NCBI GenBank assembly: GCA_016987375.1
Contig: PJRA01000473.1
Span: forward strand, 819,300 to 834,559
Length of the DNA stretch: 15,260 nt
Reading direction: 5' to 3'
Source: Brachionus koreanus
Lineage: Eukaryota > Rotifera > Eurotatoria > Ploima > Brachionidae
Below the pieces are notes generated by a model that saw only the letters and a list, made by a program, of their open reading frames with translations, ran no database searches and was not told the DNA's origin. Both the position numbers and the translations under genes were made by a program. Below are positions 10,836-15,260 of this stretch, in pieces (the first letter of the stretch is position 1; each line of letters starts with the position of its first letter).

Positions 10836-12253
10836 ATGGTTGAAAAAAATCTCAGTGATAAGCAAATACTAGATGCTCTTTCATTCGAGTATTATTTGAA
10901 TAAGAAGCGAACTCAGAAAGACAAATTTGAAGTCAAGTACAACTTTGGCAAATGCCGCATTTGCAAAAGTGAAGCAACTGGCATTCATTATGGCGTGTCT
11001 TCATGCGAAGGCTGCAAAGTTTTTTTTATTTTTTTTACCAAATTTACTTTTAAATTATTGTTTTTTTTTCTAAATAAACAGGGATTTTTTAAAAGAAGTC
11101 TAACAAGGCACAAAAATTATGTTTGCAAAAGTGGCCAAGATTGTTCGATTTTTCCCAAGCAGCGCAAAAAGTGTAAATACTGTCGATGGGTGGCATGTGT
11201 CAATGCAGGAATGTCTTTGTCAGAAGTGCGAGTGGGAAGAATACCTAATCACATGAAAGAAATAAAGCCAAAAAGAGAAACACATTTGGGCGCCAACACA
11301 TTTGTTCACAAGAATAAATTTTGCCTTTCTCTCAAGCACTTTGCCAAGTATCAGAAGTTTGATAGGGATATTTTGCCTGAGTCAAGACTGGTTTTGCCAA
11401 ACACCATCTTCACCGAAAAATACTTGAACTCTTCTAATGAAAGTCAACTAATTGTGTTTAGTCTCCTAAGAGATAAATCATACCAAATATTCAAAGAACA
11501 TTCCAAGGAGTTTGATGAACATGAAAAGCTAGCCAGAAAGCTCATCGAGTCTAGTGACAAGCCCAAAATTTTGGAAAAGACAGCCGACATGGTTTTTGGT
11601 CTAAAGAAGAAAAACATGAACGCTTTGCTAAAGCATGCGGGCTCAATGTTCAAAATAATTGAAGAGTTGCCTGGTTTTCAAAGAATTAGCAAGCGTGATC
11701 TACCAAGAATTTTAAGTGATGGTTTTTTTATGGTATTTGGAGTGCGCGCAATCAAGCTTTATTTCAATGATGATTATTTTTTTATGCTAGATGAAAATAC
11801 GCCAATGAATAGGGAAATTTTTGCTTTGCTCACAAGCGAAACAGTTCGAGATAGTGCTTTTGATTTTTTTTCAAAATTTAAAAAATTAAATTTAACTGAC
11901 CAGGAATATGCTTTATTGATACCAATTTTTTTGACCATGTTTAGTAAGGAGTTTAAAAATAGCTCTAAAAGAAAATATTTTTAAGACATTTTTTTTCTCA
12001 AAAGCTTTGAATAGTAAATTAGAAAGACCTGAAATAGTAAAAGAGCTTAGTGAATACTATTCAAGAGCATTGTTATATCAATTTTCATTGAATAATCGAA
12101 ACAATGAATTTCTTGAAAATTTTCGTCGAGTAAGTATTTGAAATTTTAAAAATTTTCATTTGAAAAAAATTATTTTAAAAGATGATTTCATACGCTCCAA
12201 GAGTAAACAAAATTTGCCAAGAACTAGAATATGAAAGAGAAATCAATGGCTAA
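10836..12253 (+). CDS. Nuclear receptor, NR1-like, four exons, 413 aa
   Basis: Exons 10836-11018, 11082-11943, 12005-12129 and 12182-12253 join in frame (1242 nt); all introns are GT-AG (63, 61 and 52 nt). The DNA-binding domain has zinc cysteines C40, C43, C57, C60 and C76, C82, C92, C95. The P-box is CEGCK|GFFKR, split exactly by intron 1; the D-box is five residues (KSGQD). GMSLSEVRVGRIP after it is NR1-like. The usual RxxKC is RWVAC here. The ligand-binding domain has MFKIIEELPGFQRISKRDL near residue 250, and helix 10/11 sequence (ELSEYYSRALLYQF, NRNNEFLENF) supplied by exons 3 and 4. The protein ends EYEREING without an AF-2 helix, as in Rev-erb-type receptors, so it may repress or act without ligand. 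Orphan; ligand unknown. ATG 10836 is the first in frame. Confidence 0.88.
11019..11081 (+). other. Intron 1 of the nuclear receptor, stop-free and a multiple of three
   Basis: 63 nt, GTTTTT...AAACAG, between the P-box lysine and GFFKR. It contains no in-frame stop, so retention would insert 21 hydrophobic residues between the two zinc fingers without ending translation. Confidence 0.9.
11944..12004 (+). other. Intron 2 of the nuclear receptor
   Basis: Donor GTAAGG and acceptor CTCAAAAG, 61 nt. Removing it links FLTMF to LNSKLERPEIVKEL in frame. Unspliced, the frame ends at TAA 11982-11984. Confidence 0.75.
12130..12181 (+). other. Intron 3 of the nuclear receptor
   Basis: Donor GTAAGT (perfect consensus) and acceptor TTTTAAAAG, 52 nt, phase 0. 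Exon 4 encodes MISYAPRVNKICQELEYERE and three further residues, then stop. Confidence 0.75.
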
Positions 12254-12726
12254 GACACTTTGAATACAGTGAAACCAGTAATTTTAGTGAATTGTATAAA
12301 ATTGTGTAAAAATTTTAAATAAATTAAAAAAAAATTTTTTTAAATTTTTTTAAATTTTTTTTTATTTTAACCTGAAAGAGATTCAGTTTGGTACGGAAAT
12401 AAATAAACCGTATTTGCTTGCATTTAAAATTTTCCTAACGCTTGTCTCATTGGAACAATTTAGATCCTAGCCTAATAGAATATTTGATTCAAATAAGATA
12501 TGTTTTAGATTAAACATTGATATTTCAGAAAAATATAGATTTGGCTTCACTTTAAAAATAAGTGTCTAATGGGAACACTTTTTCGAGAGAAAATACGGTC
12601 AATTGATGGAATAAAATTTGAATATTTTTTCTTTTATATTTAGATGCAAAATTTTTTTATTATGGAATCGTTTTATTACTTTATCTCACAAAAGAAATAT
12701 ATAGTGAAGGCTAGAAAATCATATTT
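12254..12726. other. 3' flank of the receptor, low-complexity then unassigned
   Basis: 12325-12365 is a TTTTTTTAAA-type low-complexity tract. Two related words, TGTCTCATTGGAACA (about 12443) and TGTCTAATGGGAACA (about 12563), lie 120 bp apart; the second sits in a small hairpin, AAGTGT...ACACTT. No gene recognised. Confidence 0.45.
12318..12323 (+). promoter_or_regulatory. Poly(A) signal of the nuclear receptor
   Basis: AATAAA, 65 nt after the stop codon, followed by A and T homopolymer runs. Confidence 0.55.
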
Positions 12727-12900
12727 CAGTTCTTTAGTAGTAGTTTATTGAATAGGATTGCATTTAATTTAATGAAATTAACTTTTTCCTCACGATTTAA
12801 ATTGTTTTTGTAAATTTTAAGGTCCAAATTGATTTTAGATTTTGTTCTTTTTTCAAAAAACATGAAACATGGCCTTTTAACAGACACTTTCATTTTCTAT

Positions 12901-13107
12901 TTAACACTAGAACGCCCAAGGGGTTTTTTAGACCCCTTTTTGAAAAATTGAAACTTGAATTTTATCAGATATAAATAAAATTTTATAAAATTGCTTTATT
13001 AATTAGCTAAAAATTTTGATTCTAATTTATCAAAGAAAATGTTTGATTTATCTTAATAACTTTACTTGAAATTTTAATGAAAAATCAGTCCGACTTTCTA
13101 GTGTTAA
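12901..13107. mobile_element. piggyBac-type MITE, about 199 bp between TTAA duplications
   Basis: TTAA at 12901-12904 is followed by CACTAGAACGCC. TTAA at 13104-13107 is preceded by the inverse GACTTTCTAGTG. The 8-bp inverted terminus CACTAGAA extends imperfectly to about 12 bp. TTAA duplication and a C(A/C)CTAGAA end fit piggyBac-superfamily elements. There is no coding capacity. A GC-rich hairpin, AAGGGGT (12918-12924) with ACCCCTT (12932-12938), lies near one end. The surrounding RT coding sequence stops at one edge and resumes at the other. Confidence 0.7.
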
Positions 13108-13222
13108 AAAGCCTTTTCTTAATTTTTTTAGGTATTTACTAATCATATTTTCAAGAGTTCTTTTCTTATTAAGAATAAACAAAAAAACTGCTAAATCGTC
13201 TGCAAATAGAAACGAGTGAAAA

Positions 13223-13241
13223 GAAAAAAATTTAGCAATCA
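13223..13241 (+). repeat. Target-site duplication, left copy
   Basis: GAAAAAAATTTAGCAATCA, identical in all 19 bases to 14311-14329, flanking an opposite-strand LINE fragment. Confidence 0.7.
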
Positions 13242-14310
13242 AGCGTAAAAATTTAGCAAAACTATTTAGGAATTTAAAATATGTTCTAAAGTTATCAATT
13301 TTTTGTTTATATATCATTTTTCAAGAAAATCAGTTAAAGTATTCAATTAATTATTTAGGAAGCATATAAAAAAATTTCCTCATAATCACTGACAGTGTTG
13401 ATAAACTATAAAAAATTCTAAAATTGTGTAAAAACTATGGTGATGAAAAGGAGATTATATTCAACCCGAAAAAAACACAAATAATGTCAATAAATTCACA
13501 AAATGATGACACAAGAATCGAATTATGCGGACAAGAGATCGAATGGGTCCAAAAGTTAAAATACCATGGCGTTAATATCTCTAAAAACAACAAAAACACA
13601 GACCATCTACAAGTTAGAAGACTAGCAAGTTGGAGAGCATACCATGCAATTAAATCACAGATTGAAATAGAAAGTGATGAACTAAACCAAATTGTAAAAA
13701 GCCAGCTTTTTAAAACATACATCAGACCAATCATGTATTATGGCGCTGAATACTGTTATGCAAATAAGACAGAAATGAAAAAGATAAAAACAATGAAAGG
13801 GATAATGATAAAAAGAATGATTGGAGTCAACAAAAGAACTCGAACCACAAATTTACTCTACGCCCTAAAGATCGAACCGGCTGAATTGAAAATTAATAAA
13901 ATCAAGTTGACATTTGCGGAAAGATTACTCGATAACCAATTCTCAAATGGACTTCTCCAATCTAACGAAAACAAAAGCTTATTAGATAACAAATTTAATA
14001 ACAAATACTTAAATGAGATAAAGGAAACGCTAAAAACATAAGACAGGATGGACGTTGTAATGATAAAAAAAACAATCAAAGAAATAGAAGAAGAAAAAAA
14101 AGAACTGGCAAAAAATGGAGTGAGTGAATCGATAAGAACCTGCTTTAGAATGATAAAGGACAAAGTTCAAAACGGGAAACTACTCCTAAATTTATTAATC
14201 AATGCTTTCTGAAACAAAAAAAGAAAGAAAGATGGGAAAATAAAAAAAAAAAACAATATCAAATAAATAAACTTCTTATTTTTACTTATCGCCAGAATTG
14301 GCGTCAATAT
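13242..14310 (+). mobile_element. 5'-truncated non-LTR retrotransposon inserted in another LINE
   Basis: About 1.07 kb between 19-bp direct repeats. It carries the C-terminal half of a reverse transcriptase ORF on the plus strand, and a 3' UTR with a small hairpin, CGCCA-GAAT-TGGCG (14290-14303). The 3' end is not a long poly(A). The target-site duplication and the loss of the 5' half fit target-primed retrotransposition. The origin of 13242-13378 is unclear. Confidence 0.65.
13379..14212 (+). pseudogene. LINE reverse transcriptase C-terminal half, two internal stops
   Basis: One frame runs from LIITDSVDKL (13379) through LCKNYGDEKEIIFNPKKTQI (the NxxKT block after the catalytic motif). It continues with VQKLKYHGVNIS (the KYLGV block), YIRPIMYYGAEYC (the P-x-x-x-YG-E block) and a basic C-terminal region, to GKLLLNLLINAF and TGA at 14210-14212. 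TAA codons at 13409-13411 and 14039-14041 interrupt an otherwise single frame, so decay is recent. The catalytic ADD block and everything upstream are missing. The longest uninterrupted frame is 13412-14041. Confidence 0.85.
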
Positions 14311-14329
14311 GAAAAAAATTTAGCAATCA
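14311..14329 (+). repeat. Target-site duplication, right copy
   Basis: Exact 19-base match to 13223-13241. Confidence 0.7.
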
Positions 14330-14665
14330 TTAATTAATTTTTTTTAGTAGCAGCTAAAAAAAAATTACTAGCAGAAAGAAATAGATCTTGAAAAGAGTAT
14401 TGGCAATTTTGTTTTTTTCTTATTTGGCATGTCATCTATGAAAATGCTAAAAAAGTGGGCTAATTACAGCTTCTTGAGGTACTCCTGCTTTTATTGGACA
14501 TTGATCCCTTAAATGTCAATTTATATTTACTATAAAATATCTTGAAAGAAGAAATGATTATATCCAGATAGGAAGAAAGCTTTATCTTAATTAGGACAAT
14601 AGACCATTTTGTTTTTATCAAAGGATTCTACCAGAGTCGACCATGTTCTTTACATAGAACTATCT

Positions 14666-15007
14666 TTTTCCAAGAATAGGACTTGAACTTTTAGTAAGTA
14701 ATTATATCGTTTGAAAAATTTTTCAACAATTTTTGTTCGTTAAACGATCGGTAATTTCGTCGTTCCCACTAAAGCATTCTTCTTAAAATTTAATAAGCAG
14801 ACTGTGTGGGAAGTTGCCGATAATCGAGCTAAATTTTGTGTCAATTGGACAACAGCCAGTCAATAAAAGGTAACTTTTTTATATTTCTTTTTTATCCCAT
14901 GCTTGAATTTTTTGAGTCATTTTTCTAATTTTTCAAATTTGAAATTTTTCATTTTTTATGTAAATTAGGTTTAAAAATCTTTAATTTCTTCAAATTTTTA
15001 AACCAAA
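14666..15007 (+). other. Leader region upstream of the terminal zinc-finger ORF
   Basis: 14745-14870 is less AT-rich than its surroundings and holds a 40-codon open frame (NFVVPTKAFFLKFNKQTVWE...) ending TAA before AAAAGGTAAC. AG|GTAACT near 14869 and AAATTAG near 14969 could be the ends of a ~100-nt 5' UTR intron. It could equally be a retroelement 5' UTR. Confidence 0.35.
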
Positions 15008-15260
15008 ATGAAAAACAAAATAAAACTCATTTGTCAATTTTGTCAAAAAATCTATGTTTCTAAAGCATGGTTTAATAAGCATATGCTTTCTTGTCCTTTA
15101 AAGATTCAGAAATCTCACGAGGAAAGATCTTCAAATTCTCAAATAACTGGAGATCTTATTCCAAAAGTCTTTCATTTTAGTGAGGAGTTCTTTTCAAAAA
15201 CTTATAATTCTCCATCATTTCCTAATTATTTAAATGATATTAAATCTTTTTGTTTAAATA
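15008..15260 (+). CDS. Zinc-finger ORF start, truncated by window end
   Basis: ATG at 15008 opens a frame with no stop to the window edge (84 codons). Residues 8-29 form a Cys2-His-Cys finger: ICQFCQKIYVSKAWFNKHML, with cysteines at 9 and 12, H25 and C29. A Ser-rich linker follows, then FHFSEEFFSKTYNSPSF. A single N-terminal C2H(C/H) finger before a Ser-rich stretch is seen both in host transcription factors and at the N-terminus of some site-specific LINE ORFs, and the surroundings are transposon-rich. The choice cannot be made without downstream sequence. AACCAAAATG is a reasonable start context. Confidence 0.55.
   Translation, partial: MKNKIKLICQFCQKIYVSKAWFNKHMLSCPLKIQKSHEERSSNSQITGDLIPKVFHFSEEFFSKTYNSPSFPNYLNDIKSFCLN

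Larger units (their letters stand above)
12727..14665 (-). pseudogene. Non-LTR reverse transcriptase, split into three pieces by two insertions
   Basis: On the minus strand, 14665-14400 gives YLDIIISS, then AGVPQEAVISPL and, shifted, FSIFIDDMP, matching the RT block GVPQGSxxSPLLFxIYxxDMP (GVPQ codons 14474-14485). The 13241-13108 piece gives the catalytic block FADDLAVFLF (FADD at 13195-13206), then NMISKYLKKLRK. The 12900-12727 piece gives MKVSVKRPCFMFFEKRTKSK, then INLDLKIYKNNLNREEKVNF, the KxxxMxFxK region after the catalytic motif. Between pieces 1 and 2 lies an opposite-strand LINE fragment (13242-14310); between 2 and 3, a TTAA-flanked MITE. Frameshifts and stops add to the damage. The endonuclease and C-terminus were not found. 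Confidence 0.75.

Noticed and set aside
13435..14163. Minus-strand frames opposite the LINE RT
   Set aside because: Hydrophobic shadow readings; the plus frame carries ordered RT motifs.

Overview
The window is very AT-rich eukaryotic DNA, almost certainly from a small-genome invertebrate. The introns inferred here are 52-67 nt, intergenic DNA is short, and the window holds a secreted type-2 chitin-binding protein, an NR1-like nuclear receptor and many decayed non-LTR retroelements. A monogonont rotifer (Brachionus-like) fits best, but this is inference; no single sequence proves it.

Layout, left to right. A tRNA-Ser(GCU) lies at 487-568. Decayed acidic coding sequence and the C-terminus of a hAT transposase follow (919-1888). 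A minus-strand non-LTR retrotransposon remnant (2431 to about 3870) keeps ORF1 and only the start of ORF2. A nuclear-receptor pseudogene lies at 3871-4440. Next come two head-to-head genes for Val-Pro-repeat, Cys-containing proteins (gene A minus, 4618-5545; gene B plus, 6104-7039), whose 3' ends form nearly identical inverted arms. The stretch 7230-8590 holds a diverged duplication, a possible second nuclear-receptor relic and a 5'-truncated LINE tail. A small chitin-binding gene (9799-10056, minus) and an intact four-exon nuclear receptor (10836-12253, plus) follow. The right end is a nest of transposons: a minus-strand LINE reverse transcriptase split by a TTAA-flanked MITE and by an opposite-strand LINE fragment bounded by 19-bp direct repeats. 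The start of a zinc-finger ORF runs off the window.

Genes likely to be functional are the tRNA, the two VP-repeat genes, the CBM14 gene, the nuclear receptor and perhaps the terminal zinc-finger ORF. The VP-repeat pair shares one intergenic promoter region, with a TATA-like box 81-83 nt upstream of each ATG. The proteins lack a signal peptide, so they are probably intracellular structural proteins; a link to the rotifer intracytoplasmic lamina is speculation. Exon structures come from reading-frame continuity and GT-AG sites, with no transcript evidence.
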